Notes under the pieces: generated by a model | What the model saw: the letters and a program-made list of their open reading frames with translations, nothing else | What the model was told of the DNA's origin: nothing | Database searches by the model: none | In this document: positions 1 to 8,912 of the stretch, piece after piece | Layout: each line of letters begins with the position of its first letter | Position numbering within the stretch: position 1 is the first letter of the stretch | Program-made: the position numbers and the translations under genes | Source: Fimbriimonadia bacterium | GTDB taxonomy: Bacteria > Armatimonadota > Fimbriimonadia > Fimbriimonadales > GBS-DC | NCBI GenBank assembly: GCA_026129765.1 | Contig: JAHCHP010000004.1 | Location: 1 to 64,000, forward strand | Length of the DNA stretch: 64,000 bases | Direction of reading: 5' to 3'

Positions 1-52
1 TGATAGCCTCCGAAAACCCGGATAATTTGCTTGGGAAATATGAGGACCGGGT

Positions 53-385
53 CTACAGTGTTAAGTATACACCGAAAAGGGGTGTTTGTGAAAAAGTTGC
101 GTGAAAATGCATAAGGAATCTCCCCCAGCGATTTTTTGAGCGGGTGTTATGCGTAACCGAAGTAAGTCTATTTGCAATCGCTATGGCAGCAATCTGCAAA
201 TCGTGGGGACCAATGCTCTTTCCTGCGCTTTCCAATAGCGCTCTCAATTCCCCGTACCTACGAGCCGCTGCTGCATCGAAAGACAGACTAAAGAACGGGG
301 CGAGAAATGTTTCTAATAGCGCTCAATTTTTCTCTGGGTCGCGGCTTTTGTTTGCTCCCTTTTGTCGGTCATACCTTGTCACCCC
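53..385 (-). pseudogene. remnant of a VapC-type PIN-domain toxin
   Basis: Read on the minus strand, this frame gives a typical C-terminal half of a VapC ribonuclease toxin: KGANKSRDPEKN, then a TGA stop at 325-323, then LLETFLAPFFSLSFDAAAARRYGELRALLE, IGPHDLQIAAIAIA and VTHNTR (quoted in pieces). The IGPHDLQIAA segment carries the Asp of the PIN active site and VTHNTR is the usual last strand. The N-terminal half with the first acidic residues is absent, the TGA sits where family members have Leu (TTG), and the tail after NTR drifts away from the family. No VapB antitoxin gene is next to it. I infer a decayed toxin-antitoxin locus. The overlapping plus-strand frame has no family character. 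Confidence 0.72.
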
Positions 386-463
386 TTAAGAATCAGACCT
401 CATGATCTTTCCAACCGAAGGAATACCCATCGCTCATCACGAAATGGAAACCGGGAGGTTGGC

Positions 464-3196
464 ATGAAAATACTGATACTTTGGGCAGCCGTGATCATAA
501 GTCTTATTCCTTCATTTTCGCAAGAGACGGTGATATTACGACGTTATGAACGAATCAATTCCTATGCAAAGATGGAGATCGCATGGGCAGAAAAAGCTTA
601 CACCTATATGGATGTGGCGGATACCACCTTGGACAGCGCGCGTCCAGACCGCAACTTTGGGGGCAGCAAAACGCTATGGTTGAAACACGGACAGAACAAC
701 AAGATTTTGCTTCAATTTGATCAACTGAACCGAGCGATTTGGCGTGGCTCCCGAATTGTGGATGCCTACTTAGTGCTACATCCAGTGCCGGGACAGTTCG
801 CGAAAGATACTCGAGTCAACCTCCACCGTATGACGACGGAATGGCGCGATGGCGGCGCGGACGGCGCGCCGATGTATTGGACAGCGACCCATCAGGCGTC
901 ACACAGCAGCCCTAAAAACAACGCAATCCGGTGGCATGAGCCTGGCGCAAGCGGCGCGCAAGACAGGCTACCTGCTCCTTCTCATCATCAAAACAGTTCC
1001 GATGGGTATGACCCGGCATCCAACCGCTGGGTGCTGCGCGGGGAAGGCTTACTGCGCGATGTCCGGTACTGGTTTGAGCGACAACATCGCAACTTTGGCT
1101 GGTCGATAGAACTGGAAGACCCCAAAATGGCGCATGGCGATCTGCAGTTTTACAGTTCTGAGACAATGGAGAAATCATTGCGCCCGACGCTGGTCGTCAC
1201 TTTTGAGCCACTGATGAGCGAGGGGATTCGCGAGGGCATCGATTTGAATGTCACCTTCATCAGCCGGACGCCGCGCTACTTGCGCTATAACGACAACGGA
1301 AGAACTACTTACGAACGTCAGCCCTTCCGACGCGACCGCCCTGGCATCATGAAATTCCCCGACTTTGAAAAGGAACAGAAATGGCCTAAGCCCGGCGACC
1401 GCATGACCTATACTGCGCATGTAAAGAACAGCGGCTTCGCGCCTTACCGGGGCAAGCTGGATTACCTGTGGCGTTACAATGGCAAGGTGATTGAGCAGGG
1501 AACGGTGGAGGTGAACCTTGCGCCCGAACAGACGAGGACGTTTCAACTCATCATCCCATGGAAAGGCGACCTGAGCGACATCCGCGATGAGAAGTTATGG
1601 TTCGAGGTCGATCCCAACGAGAAAATTACCGAAATCACGCGCAATAACAACGCGCAGTCTAAATACCTGAAAGCGCGCTCATGGAAATATTGGGTAGAGC
1701 GGTCCGCCTATGAATACACCTCGCAGTTCTTGACGGCTTACGGTTCTTATGCGTTTGAGGATTACTTGAAATGGCACGAGCAGATGTGGAACGAGACCTT
1801 CTTGAACCGTTCTCGTTTCGATGACCTTGCGCCGGACGGCAGCACCCAACGCATCTCTTTGGACGACTTCGAAATCGTGGAGGACGGCAGGTTGCGCGGG
1901 TTCATACATCGCTTAGATGACAAGCCTGATTTTCATTTTGACGGCGAATGGGGAACGGAAACACTGAAAGGGGACGATTTGAATGACCCAGAAAAGGTGA
2001 AGAATACGCAAAACTTCTTGAGGGCGACTCGCATTTTCTTAGAAGGCTCGCTGCTACATGAAGCCTGTCACCAGGTATTGGGCGCGTTTGATGTCTATTG
2101 GTCGAACCAAGAGCCGTCGGAGCCTCACCAGCCGAACGGAAAAGTGAAGCTCAAGGATGGCGGAGATTACTACATCACCCGCGGGGCAATGTATGCCTAT
2201 TCGGGTCTGATGGGTGGTGATGATTGCCGCCCGAATGAACATTATACTGAGTCGTCTGGCTTGTTCGAGCTGCACAGCATCATGGGCTTCAATGCCAACA
2301 CGCCGTACCGCAACGGTTTCTACGGTGAATGGCAGTATGACCTGCCCCGGTCGATCTTTGCGCGAATCTTGGCGGCGGATGGCTCGCCGATTCCGGAAGC
2401 CAAAATCCGATTGTGGCAATGCAGCGCAAACGAAATCCGTGATGAAGATTTAGTGGCGGACGGGTTAGTATCGGACAAACAAGGGGTTTTGAAACTGCCT
2501 GATCAGGACTCCGGCGAAAAGGAAGACTATACGACTCTGACTGGACATACGCTGTTGAAGAAGAACCCTTTCGGACGCATCGATGTGGTGGGTGTGAACA
2601 CGGTTCTGTTAATGCGCATTGAAGCTTATGGTCAAGTGGATTACCGATTTATCCGGCTTTATGAACTGAATCGCGCTTATTGGCGTGGGCAGAAAGAGGT
2701 TTATACTCATGATGTCCAGTCCCAGATTGCGCCTGCGGTGGTGAATTGGTCGCGCGATTTGGCGCGGGGAAAAGCGGTTCAAACCGCGCTCAATCCGGCA
2801 GACGCCTCGCTTCTGACCGATGGCGATAGAACCACTCGTTGGAGCGGAGGCATTGCGCCTGCAGGGGCGTATTTGCAAGTCGATTTGGGCGACGAGCCAC
2901 CGGTCGCGGCAGTTCGGCTGGTTCAGCGCGAGGGGCATGGCGAGTTCTTCCCGCGTTTCAAGGTGGAAGTTTCGGATGATCCCTCGTTCCGAACGGGCGT
3001 GATGGAGCTGTTCCGTCAGTATCCCTATTCATTCCGCCACGCGATGACGAATGACCGCGACATCGATCCACAAGACACGACCATTCGCTGGGTGACGTAT
3101 GGGGCTCGCCCCTCAAAAGGGCGTTACTTGCGAATCACGAGTTTGGAAGATGGGCATGCGCAACTTAGCGCGGTGGAGGTGTTTGGAGTTCAGTAG
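464..3196 (+). CDS. secreted DNRLRE / HEACH-motif / discoidin-like multidomain protein
   Basis: A 910-residue exported protein. The ATG at 464 was chosen over upstream in-frame codons because GGGAGG lies six bases before it and it opens a clean signal peptide (MKILILWAAVIISLIPSFSQ). After that comes a DNRLRE-type beta domain (DTTLDSARPDRNFGG, about residues 45-240), used in other proteins as a surface-binding module. About residues 310-400 look like a CARDB-type Ig-like domain. H532-E-A-C-H536 fits the HExxH zinc-peptidase motif, with Gly and Asp at +8 and +11 from the first His, one position longer than the metzincin spacing. The C-terminus (from about 770; LLTDGDRTTRW, LQVDLG) resembles an F5/8 type C carbohydrate-binding domain. 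Likely an extracellular or cell-surface hydrolase or adhesin; peptidase activity is inference. It is monocistronic and followed by a repeat-filled gap. Confidence 0.8.
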   Translation: MKILILWAAVIISLIPSFSQETVILRRYERINSYAKMEIAWAEKAYTYMDVADTTLDSARPDRNFGGSKTLWLKHGQNNKILLQFDQLNRAIWRGSRIVDAYLVLHPVPGQFAKDTRVNLHRMTTEWRDGGADGAPMYWTATHQASHSSPKNNAIRWHEPGASGAQDRLPAPSHHQNSSDGYDPASNRWVLRGEGLLRDVRYWFERQHRNFGWSIELEDPKMAHGDLQFYSSETMEKSLRPTLVVTFEPLMSEGIREGIDLNVTFISRTPRYLRYNDNGRTTYERQPFRRDRPGIMKFPDFEKEQKWPKPGDRMTYTAHVKNSGFAPYRGKLDYLWRYNGKVIEQGTVEVNLAPEQTRTFQLIIPWKGDLSDIRDEKLWFEVDPNEKITEITRNNNAQSKYLKARSWKYWVERSAYEYTSQFLTAYGSYAFEDYLKWHEQMWNETFLNRSRFDDLAPDGSTQRISLDDFEIVEDGRLRGFIHRLDDKPDFHFDGEWGTETLKGDDLNDPEKVKNTQNFLRATRIFLEGSLLHEACHQVLGAFDVYWSNQEPSEPHQPNGKVKLKDGGDYYITRGAMYAYSGLMGGDDCRPNEHYTESSGLFELHSIMGFNANTPYRNGFYGEWQYDLPRSIFARILAADGSPIPEAKIRLWQCSANEIRDEDLVADGLVSDKQGVLKLPDQDSGEKEDYTTLTGHTLLKKNPFGRIDVVGVNTVLLMRIEAYGQVDYRFIRLYELNRAYWRGQKEVYTHDVQSQIAPAVVNWSRDLARGKAVQTALNPADASLLTDGDRTTRWSGGIAPAGAYLQVDLGDEPPVAAVRLVQREGHGEFFPRFKVEVSDDPSFRTGVMELFRQYPYSFRHAMTNDRDIDPQDTTIRWVTYGARPSKGRYLRITSLEDGHAQLSAVEVFGVQ

Positions 3197-3225
3197 GAAG
3201 ATGTCTCAAAACCTGAACAGTTGAT

Positions 3226-3358
3226 GCCTCGGCTGCGCTCGGCATGACAAGGAGGTTGTGTAGGGGCAGACCTATGTGTCTGCCCGATCAGAGGGCGCAC
3301 ACACAGGTGCGCCCCTACAAGGCTGTCAACCCTCCCCGTTCGCGGGAATGACGAGATT
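3226..3358. repeat. intergenic palindromic repeat cluster
   Basis: The 363-base gap after the gene ending at 3196 has no gene but holds nested palindromes. GTAGGGGC (3260-3267) pairs with GCCCCTAC (3311-3318). Inside lie two hairpins, GGGCAGAC/GTCTGCCC (3264-3271 with 3278-3285) and GGGCGCAC/GTGCGCCC (3293-3300 with 3307-3314). A second motif, TTCGCGGGAATGACGAGA (3339-3356), recurs in variant form at 12928-12953. The architecture resembles REP/BIME-type or MITE-derived repeats. The remainder up to 3559 is unremarkable apart from a degraded GGGAAGG-type hairpin near 3453-3490. Confidence 0.75.
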
Positions 3359-3559
3359 GTTTTTTTGGTCAGTCCCTACAAGCGGTTTGCGTCCTTGCGC
3401 TTTTGCGTTGTTTTGGGCGCGAGTTTAGTCGCGGATTTCACAAGAGACACACCCCCTTCCCAGCCTTCTGCTGCCAGCAAAGGGAAGGCGTACTGGCATC
3501 GCGCCCTTTATCGGGTAGACACATGAGTTAAGATGCCTGCCGTACGAGAACCCGGTTGT

Positions 3560-3922
3560 TTACTCTGCCCGCTTCATAAAGCTGATGGGCATATTCATGA
3601 CGGTGACACTCATCGATTTGTCATCGTCTGCGAGCGCGCCGGTCATATTGCTGAGCGAGCTGCCTCCGGGCAATGGCATCGGGTTTGTGAATGTCATCGT
3701 CACATTCTTTTCCTCCACCTTGTAGGTTCCATCCACCGATTGGCGGTTTCCATTCATATCGACGGCTAATGCAAACTTATCTTCTTCTTTGAACTCCAGT
3801 TCCATCTTCACAGGACCCATGGATGCATCCCACTTTCCTAAGACCGGGTTCTTCGCGCAGCCCGCCAACATCATTAGCGCAGCCAACAGGAACCCCATCA
3901 CCATCATCGTTTGTTTTTTCAA
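3560..3922 (-). CDS. small secreted lipoprotein, function unknown
   Basis: A 120-residue protein. The TTG at 3922 is taken as start because AAGGAGGT sits five bases upstream, the best ribosome site in this stretch; longer in-frame versions would run into fucI. The N-terminus is a lipoprotein signal peptide with lipobox LAGC, so the mature protein begins at that Cys and is membrane anchored. The rest (VLGKWDASMGPVKMELEF, DGTYKVEEKNVTMTF) is a short beta-rich domain like those of lipocalin/YcfL-type small lipoproteins, but I do not recognise a named family. It lies 34 bases downstream of fucI on the same strand and could be cotranscribed. No functional link to fucose metabolism is visible. Confidence 0.8.
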   Translation of the reverse strand: MKKQTMMVMGFLLAALMMLAGCAKNPVLGKWDASMGPVKMELEFKEEDKFALAVDMNGNRQSVDGTYKVEEKNVTMTFTNPMPLPGGSSLSNMTGALADDDKSMSVTVMNMPISFMKRAE

Positions 3923-3956
3923 TTGAACCTCCTTAGTTCTTTTTAAGTATTCACAG

Positions 3957-5756
3957 CTATTTGTAAAGCGGTCCATAATTCGAACATGCCCGGAAGTCCG
4001 CGCTTTCCATCTCCGCGGTGCCAAACGCAGCCCAGGCATGCGGGCGGAAAACGCGCTCCTCCGAAACATTATGCATGTAGACCGGAATTCTCAACATTGA
4101 AGCCAACGTGATCAGATCATGACCAATATGCCCCGAACTCATCACGCAGTGATTTGCGCCCCAATTCGCCATAACGGTATAGACATCGCGAAACGCGCCA
4201 CTTCCTGTGGTCGTCGGGGCGAACCAGGTGGTAGGCCAGGTGGGGTTGGTGCGTTCATCCAAGATCGCATGCGTCTGTTCTGGCAATTCAATTGTGAAAC
4301 CTTCCGCGATTTGCAATGCGGGTCCCAATCCATCGATCAGATTGACCCGGAAAATGGTGGCAGGCATTCCGCCTTTTGTTCGGTAGCGGGTCGACCAACC
4401 GCCGCCCCGGAAATACTCCAAAATGCCACAATGCCACGTGGTGGCTTTCAAACAAGCATCTGCCTCTTCCGCAGTGATACTCCACCAAGATTTCATGGCA
4501 GGTTTTCCGTTCTCCGACTGTTGCCCTGTACCGTCTAAGGCAGCCGGACCGGAGTTGATTAGATGCAGAAAACCGCCTGCCGCGTCCCCAGAAAGCGTAT
4601 GCCCTGAGACACGCTTCACCGCTTCTGGACTCCAGTAGGTGCGCACATCGGCAAATATCTGCGCGCTTCCGGTCAACAAATGTCCGAACAGCATGCAAAC
4701 GCCATTCAGAAAATCGTTTTCGGTGGCGACGATGTAGGGCTGTCGTATCCCATTCCAGTCAAACGAGGAACAGAGGATCGCTTCCAAAAAATCGCCATTG
4801 GGAAGGTGATCAGTCCATTGACGCTGTCCTTGAAAACCGCCTGCGATCCCATTGAATCCTTGCGCTTCCTCTTCAAAGCCCAACTCTGCCAAGCGGGGAT
4901 TTCCGACCATCAAATCGCGGGCGATCAGCGCGCATTTGAGACTGATTTCCCAAGTACGGTCTTTTTCTGCGCGGCTCATTTGTTTATCGGGCGGGTTATA
5001 ATCCTCCTCTTCCGGGCAGTGGGTCTTCACCCAGGTCATGGCGCGTTCATATTCTTGGGGGTCGTAAATGCCGCGCTCCATGCGCCGGACGAACTCCACC
5101 ATATCCACCGTCATCACACGCATACCCAAATACCGCTGCAAAAAGGCATGGTCTACCAACGAACCGGCAATGCCCATCGAGACATTGCCCATCGCGACAT
5201 ACGATTTTTCGCGCATGGTAGCGATCGTGATGGCAGAGCGGGCAAATTGCAGCAGTTTTGTCTCCACATCAGCAGGGATCGCGGTATCTCCCGCATCTTG
5301 AACATCGCGCCCGTAAATGCTGAAGGCGGGGATTCCCTTTTGCGCGTGCGCAGCCATGACGGCTGCCAGATAAACCGCGCCAGGGCGTTCGGTTCCGTTG
5401 AACCCCCAAACCGCAGTGGGGAGATGGGTGTGCATCGACATCGTCTCGGAACCGTAGCACCAACATGGCGTCACGGTAATCACCGCGCCGACGCCCTCGC
5501 GTTCAAATTTTTCAGCGCATGCGGCTGCTTCCGCCAATCCGCCGATACAGGTGTCGGCGATGACACATTCAACGGGCAGACCACAGGCATGAAACACCCG
5601 GCTGCTGATCAGTTCCGCTGTCGCTTTCGCCATCGCCATCGTTTGGTTTTCGAGGCTTTCGCGCACGCCTTGACGACGCCCGTCAATCGTGGGACGAACC
5701 CCGATTTTGGGCAATGTGCCTTGCAGGCGGTTTTGGGGTGGATTCAGTCGATGCAT
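3957..5756 (-). CDS. fucI: L-fucose isomerase
   Basis: A 599-residue cytosolic isomerase converting L-fucose to L-fuculose (the family also acts on D-arabinose), first step of fucose catabolism, Mn2+-dependent. It is close to full-length E. coli FucI throughout: [20 protein letters not shown] at the N-terminus, [73 protein letters not shown] and CSNYGPLYK at the end. Glu346 (ATEN) and Asp370 (FADVR) match the metal-binding Glu337 and Asp361 of the E. coli enzyme, shifted by the nine-residue longer N-terminus. The ATG has AGGAG eight bases upstream. No fuculokinase, aldolase or fucose permease is nearby, so the rest of the pathway must lie elsewhere. Confidence 0.97.
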   Translation of the reverse strand: MHRLNPPQNRLQGTLPKIGVRPTIDGRRQGVRESLENQTMAMAKATAELISSRVFHACGLPVECVIADTCIGGLAEAAACAEKFEREGVGAVITVTPCWCYGSETMSMHTHLPTAVWGFNGTERPGAVYLAAVMAAHAQKGIPAFSIYGRDVQDAGDTAIPADVETKLLQFARSAITIATMREKSYVAMGNVSMGIAGSLVDHAFLQRYLGMRVMTVDMVEFVRRMERGIYDPQEYERAMTWVKTHCPEEEDYNPPDKQMSRAEKDRTWEISLKCALIARDLMVGNPRLAELGFEEEAQGFNGIAGGFQGQRQWTDHLPNGDFLEAILCSSFDWNGIRQPYIVATENDFLNGVCMLFGHLLTGSAQIFADVRTYWSPEAVKRVSGHTLSGDAAGGFLHLINSGPAALDGTGQQSENGKPAMKSWWSITAEEADACLKATTWHCGILEYFRGGGWSTRYRTKGGMPATIFRVNLIDGLGPALQIAEGFTIELPEQTHAILDERTNPTWPTTWFAPTTTGSGAFRDVYTVMANWGANHCVMSSGHIGHDLITLASMLRIPVYMHNVSEERVFRPHAWAAFGTAEMESADFRACSNYGPLYK

Positions 5757-5930
5757 GATTTGCTTTCTCCTGCGCAGTGGATTCGCGTTTTGCGCCCGGT
5801 TTCCTGCTATGGGAAAGTCTGAAAGCAGTTTTTCCTCGCATTGTCACTGAAGCCCAAAAGCGAGAAATGTGGCATATAACCCCTGGAGCAGGTGGTTGGC
5901 GAGATTGCGCGCTCCGGGGAGCGATTGCCT

Positions 5931-6761
5931 ATGCATGAGATGATGCGGCACAAAGAAGATTTCCAGTCGGTAGAATTGCTGAATGATTATGAACAATTCA
6001 AACGGAAGCTGTTCCGGCGGACAGGGCTGGATTTGAACTGCTACAAGTTTGATCAGACCTACCGACGAATATGGAACATGGTGGAACGCGCGCAGTTCGA
6101 GCGGTTTACCGACTACTTTGATTACCTACAAGAGAATGAGCGGCATATGCGTTCGTTTGTCGACCGGTTGGCGATCAATGTTTCGGAACTGTTTCGAAAC
6201 CCAGAACAGTTTCAGGTCTTAAGGACTCGCGCGCTGCCGATGCTTCTGAAACAAAAACGGGCTCTAAAGATATGGAGCGCGGGCTGTTCTTACGGCGCGG
6301 AAGCCTACTCACTGGCGATTTTGCTGAATGAAATCGCGCCAGAACATAACCACTCAATTCTTGGAACCGACATCGACCAAAGCGCGCTGGAACGCGCTCT
6401 GGAGGGATACTTTGATCAAGCCGATATGAAGAACACCCCCGTGGAACTCCGCTTGCGTTATTTCCGGGAGTGTAAGCTCAATCAGAAAACGGCTTATGAA
6501 GCCTCACCTCTGCTGCGCAAATACCTGCGATTTGAAACCCATAATCTATTATCGGACCGGTTTAACCACGATTTTGACCTGATCGTTTGCCGCAATGTGG
6601 TGATCTATTTTTCGGATCAAGCGAAGGAACAGGTGTTTCGTGATTTCTATACTGCGCTGAACTCCGGCGGGTATCTTTTTGTCGGCAGTTCAGAACGCAT
6701 TTTCAATTATCGCGCGATGGGGTTCACGAATCCCGACGCCTTCTTCTACTACAAGCCTTAG
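5931..6761 (+). CDS. cheR: CheR-type chemotaxis methyltransferase
   Basis: A 276-residue S-adenosylmethionine-dependent enzyme that methylates glutamates of chemoreceptors. An N-terminal all-helical CheR domain (about 10-75, YRRIWNMVERAQFERFTDY) precedes the methyltransferase fold: NVSELFRNPEQF, the SAM-binding IWSAGCSYGAEAYSLAI, ILGTDIDQSALERA and FDLIVCRNVVIYF. I place the start at ATG 5931, which has GGGGAG about nine bases upstream; a GTG at 5892 would add 13 residues. No CheB, CheA or receptor gene adjoins it, but flgM further along the window suggests the organism is motile. It is divergent from fucI. Confidence 0.93.
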   Translation: MHEMMRHKEDFQSVELLNDYEQFKRKLFRRTGLDLNCYKFDQTYRRIWNMVERAQFERFTDYFDYLQENERHMRSFVDRLAINVSELFRNPEQFQVLRTRALPMLLKQKRALKIWSAGCSYGAEAYSLAILLNEIAPEHNHSILGTDIDQSALERALEGYFDQADMKNTPVELRLRYFRECKLNQKTAYEASPLLRKYLRFETHNLLSDRFNHDFDLIVCRNVVIYFSDQAKEQVFRDFYTALNSGGYLFVGSSERIFNYRAMGFTNPDAFFYYKP

Positions 6762-6814
6762 GGTGATCTTACCCAGTTTCGCCCACCCTGTCGCGCTCTG
6801 TGTAAGATTTCGGT

Positions 6815-6903
6815 TGGAGGAAAGCGATACGTCTTCGCTGTTATTTGTTGCGGAAACTATTAACCCCCTCCGTAAGGTTCCCCCTGAAATCAAGGGGAAC
6901 CGG
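6815..6903. repeat. palindromic repeat elements downstream of cheR
   Basis: Two repeat types lie here. At 6820-6850 a GGAAAGCGATACGTCTTCGC element resembles a longer hairpin at 16594-16632. At 6864-6903 is a copy of the most frequent element in the window: CCCCCTCCGT, then GGTTCCCC (6876-6883), a short spacer ending CAA, then GGGGAACC (6894-6901), which can fold into a stem. Related copies are at 11786-11826, 36921-36966 and, inverted, 12864-12890. The 262-base gap carries no gene. Confidence 0.75.
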
Positions 6904-6947
6904 ATGCGCTTGCCTTTCCCGCGCACATCCCAAATGCCGTTCCCTAT

Positions 6948-6978
6948 CTGGTATAATCGGATTGCGTTTTACGCAATC
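6948..6978 (+). promoter_or_regulatory. extended -10 promoter with adjoining inverted repeat
   Basis: TGGTATAAT (6949-6956 region) is an extended -10 box. Immediately downstream, where transcription should begin, GATTGCGT (6960-6967) and ACGCAATC (6971-6978) form an 8-bp inverted repeat with a three-base spacer. Position at the start site suggests an operator, or a hairpin at the 5' end of the DinB mRNA. Transcript leader to the ATG at 7024 would be about 60 bases. Confidence 0.6.
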
Positions 6979-7023
6979 TATCCTTTAATTAATTCCTTAT
7001 TTTGGAAGGAGACTCATCAGCGA

Positions 7024-7473
7024 ATGAATGTCCAAAATTTAATACAAGAAGCGAAAGAAGCCGTCGACTATTTTATCCGATCTTTGGAGCATATCCCCGC
7101 CGATAAACGCGATTGGCAGCCCCAGTCCGGCGTGAAGAGCGCAAGCGAGATCGCCCGACATGTTTCCTATTGGAACGCGGTGTTTGCTCACTCTTTGGCA
7201 GGGCAAGCGTCCTTAGACCTGGAAGAAAACGCATGGCTGGAATCACAGGCGCAAACCGATACGCTCGCGCTGTCGCAATCGATGGCGCATCTGTTCTTGG
7301 AGGCGATCGAGTCCTTGAGCAATGAGGACCTGCAAAAAGAGGTCGAAATGCCATGGGGAACGCGCCTCATTTGGCAGCCGATCTTGACCAACATTCAACA
7401 TATTTATTATCACATCGGGCAGTTTTCCTACATTCAGACGATGTTGGGCGATCAAGAGGATTACTGGGGATGA
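7024..7473 (+). CDS. DinB-family putative metal-dependent enzyme
   Basis: A 149-residue four-helix DinB/YfiT-like protein. The family uses three His ligands for a divalent metal; here His residues lie in IARHVSYWN and NIQHIYYHIGQF at the expected places. Members include thiol transferases (bacillithiol- or mycothiol-dependent) and many uncharacterised proteins, so the reaction cannot be given. GGAAGGAG is upstream but twelve bases from the ATG. Its stop overlaps the start of the next gene by four bases (ATGA), so the two are translationally coupled. Confidence 0.85.
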   Translation: MNVQNLIQEAKEAVDYFIRSLEHIPADKRDWQPQSGVKSASEIARHVSYWNAVFAHSLAGQASLDLEENAWLESQAQTDTLALSQSMAHLFLEAIESLSNEDLQKEVEMPWGTRLIWQPILTNIQHIYYHIGQFSYIQTMLGDQEDYWG

Positions 7474-7817
7474 GAAAGATCGTGGAATTGGCGCTGTTCA
7501 CAGAACAAGTGGAAGCAATGACCGATTTCTATCGCAAGGCGATAGGGATTGAGCCCGATTATGCCGATGCGCATGTCGCTGTGTTTCATATCGGAGAGAT
7601 GACGCTGTTGATCCATGAGAAGGGCGAACCGCAGCCTGGCATGCCGCCCAATCAAGATCATTTTGCGCTGAGAACTGCCGCATTGGATGAAACGACCCAA
7701 GCCCTGAAGGCGCGAGGCATCGAGTTTGCTTTAGAACCGCGCTCCTATGATTGGGGACGATCCGCTTACTTACGGGACCCCGACGGGCGCATGTTGGAAT
7801 TGCACGAAGAGGAATAA
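7470..7817 (+). CDS. VOC (glyoxalase/bleomycin-resistance fold) protein
   Basis: A 115-residue protein with the paired beta-alpha-beta-beta-beta units of the vicinal oxygen chelate fold: VELALFTEQVEAMTDFYRK at the start and AYLRDPDGRMLELHEEE at the end, the DPDG-x-x-x-E-L ending being a family hallmark with a metal-binding Glu. Substrate is unknown; such proteins are glyoxalases, dioxygenases or antibiotic-binding proteins. ATG overlaps the DinB stop (ATGA) and the next gene starts three bases after the stop, so DinB, VOC and hydratase form one operon. Confidence 0.88.
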   Translation: MRKIVELALFTEQVEAMTDFYRKAIGIEPDYADAHVAVFHIGEMTLLIHEKGEPQPGMPPNQDHFALRTAALDETTQALKARGIEFALEPRSYDWGRSAYLRDPDGRMLELHEEE

Positions 7818-7820
7818 ATA

Positions 7821-8609
7821 ATGCAGACTTTAACCCTGACAACGGACTTTAAGACGCGAATCTCACGGGTTCAGTTGAACCGCCCTGAGACGCACAACGC
7901 TTTCAACGAAGTGTTGATCAAAGAACTGACCGATACCTTCCTGATGTTGATGAATGACAACCATACCGAAATCATCATCTTATCCGGGTCGGGCAAATCG
8001 TTCTGCGCGGGCGCGGACCTGAATTGGATGGGCGCGATGGTAAGCTATACGCGCGCTCAGAATGTAGAAGACGCCCAAGCGATGGCAGAAATGTTTGAAG
8101 TCATCGATGTTTGCCAAAAACCGGTTTTGGGTCAAGTGCATGGCGCGGCATTGGGCGGCGGCGCAGGGCTGGCGGCGGTCTGCGATTGGGTGGCAGTTGC
8201 GCCGGAAGCGACCTTCGCTTTTAGCGAGGTGAAGCTGGGGTTGATTCCCTCGGTGATTTCGCCTTATGTCGTTCGAAAAATCGGCTACAGTTATGCGCGC
8301 GCGCTGTTTGTTTCGGGCGAACGGTTCGATGCGGAAACCGCGCTTCGGATTGGGTTGGCTCATAAAATCGTTCCGGCAGATCAACTGGAGACGACGGTGG
8401 ACGCGATGGCGAAATCGCTCTTGAAGAATGGGCGGTGCGCGATGGCAGAATCGAAGGCGTTGCTGCGCGCATTGCCAGAAATGTCCCATGCAGAAGCAAG
8501 AGTCTTTACCGTGAACAAAATCGCGGACATTCGCGTGGGACCGGAAGCGCAAGAAGGGATCAAGGCTTTTTTGGAGAAACGCCGACCGTCCTATGTGGAA
8601 GATGATTGA
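7821..8609 (+). CDS. enoyl-CoA hydratase/isomerase family protein, methylglutaconyl-CoA hydratase-like
   Basis: A 262-residue crotonase-fold enzyme. The oxyanion-hole segments are GKSFCAGADLNWM and GAALGGGAGLAAVCDW, and the later AFSEVKLGLIP carries the Glu that acts as acid/base in hydratases. The CAGADLNWM form is the one I associate with methylglutaconyl-CoA hydratase of leucine breakdown (LiuC/AUH), so that is the best guess. No partner carboxylase, dehydrogenase or lyase is adjacent. It is third in the DinB-VOC operon. The last residues (KAFLEKRRPSYVED) are the usual crotonase tail, so the protein is complete. Confidence 0.9.
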   Translation: MQTLTLTTDFKTRISRVQLNRPETHNAFNEVLIKELTDTFLMLMNDNHTEIIILSGSGKSFCAGADLNWMGAMVSYTRAQNVEDAQAMAEMFEVIDVCQKPVLGQVHGAALGGGAGLAAVCDWVAVAPEATFAFSEVKLGLIPSVISPYVVRKIGYSYARALFVSGERFDAETALRIGLAHKIVPADQLETTVDAMAKSLLKNGRCAMAESKALLRALPEMSHAEARVFTVNKIADIRVGPEAQEGIKAFLEKRRPSYVEDD

Positions 8610-8649
8610 ACAAAGGGGAAATATCGAGGGAGAAAACAAAAGTTTAGAG

Positions 8650-8658
8650 ATGGTATAA
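8650..8658 (+). promoter_or_regulatory. TGGTATAAT promoter of the HNH module
   Basis: TATAAT at 8653-8658 preceded by TGG. The GTG at 8667 lies eight bases after the box, so the transcript would start at or just before the first codon. No clear -35 hexamer is visible. Same class as the boxes before fabZ, proS and ccmA. Confidence 0.6.
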
Positions 8659-8666
8659 TAAGGGAA

Positions 8667-8912
8667 GTGGAGAAAATGCCCGTGAAAATTTACGAGGAAT
8701 TTGTTGATTTCTTAGCGAATAGCGTTCCGGATCAGTTGATCGCTTTTCATCCTTCACCCGAAACGCAAGCGAGAGCATACGAACTTCTTACGCGTGAAAA
8801 ATCGGGGGAGTTAAAAGGAGATGAGCGTGTCGAGTTGGATTACTACGAGACACTGGAACAGGTCTTTCGCTTAGCAAAGGCGCGCGCCCATCGCAAAATG
8901 GCAGGGCTATGA
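8667..8912 (+). CDS. small conserved protein paired with HNH nuclease
   Basis: An 81-residue (or 78 if ATG 8676 is used) acidic helical protein: IYEEFVDFLANSVPDQLIAF, SPETQARAYELLTREKSGEL, YYETLEQVFRLAKARAH. I recognise this pattern from small proteins that precede HNH nucleases in cyanobacteria; their function is undescribed as far as I know. GTG 8667 fits a leaderless start after the -10 box at 8653-8658; ATG 8676 fits the usual family start. The stop overlaps the start of the HNH gene (ATGA). An antidote, adaptor or folding partner of the nuclease is possible but unproven. Confidence 0.8.
   Translation: MEKMPVKIYEEFVDFLANSVPDQLIAFHPSPETQARAYELLTREKSGELKGDERVELDYYETLEQVFRLAKARAHRKMAGL

Noticed and set aside
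144-389. Plus-strand open frame at the window start
   Set aside because: It is the reverse of the VapC remnant, which shows clear family motifs on the minus strand.
4680-5822. Long open frame (about 380 codons) on the plus strand opposite fucI
   Set aside because: It mirrors the codon pattern of fucI, has no family character and no ribosome site; fucI itself is certain.
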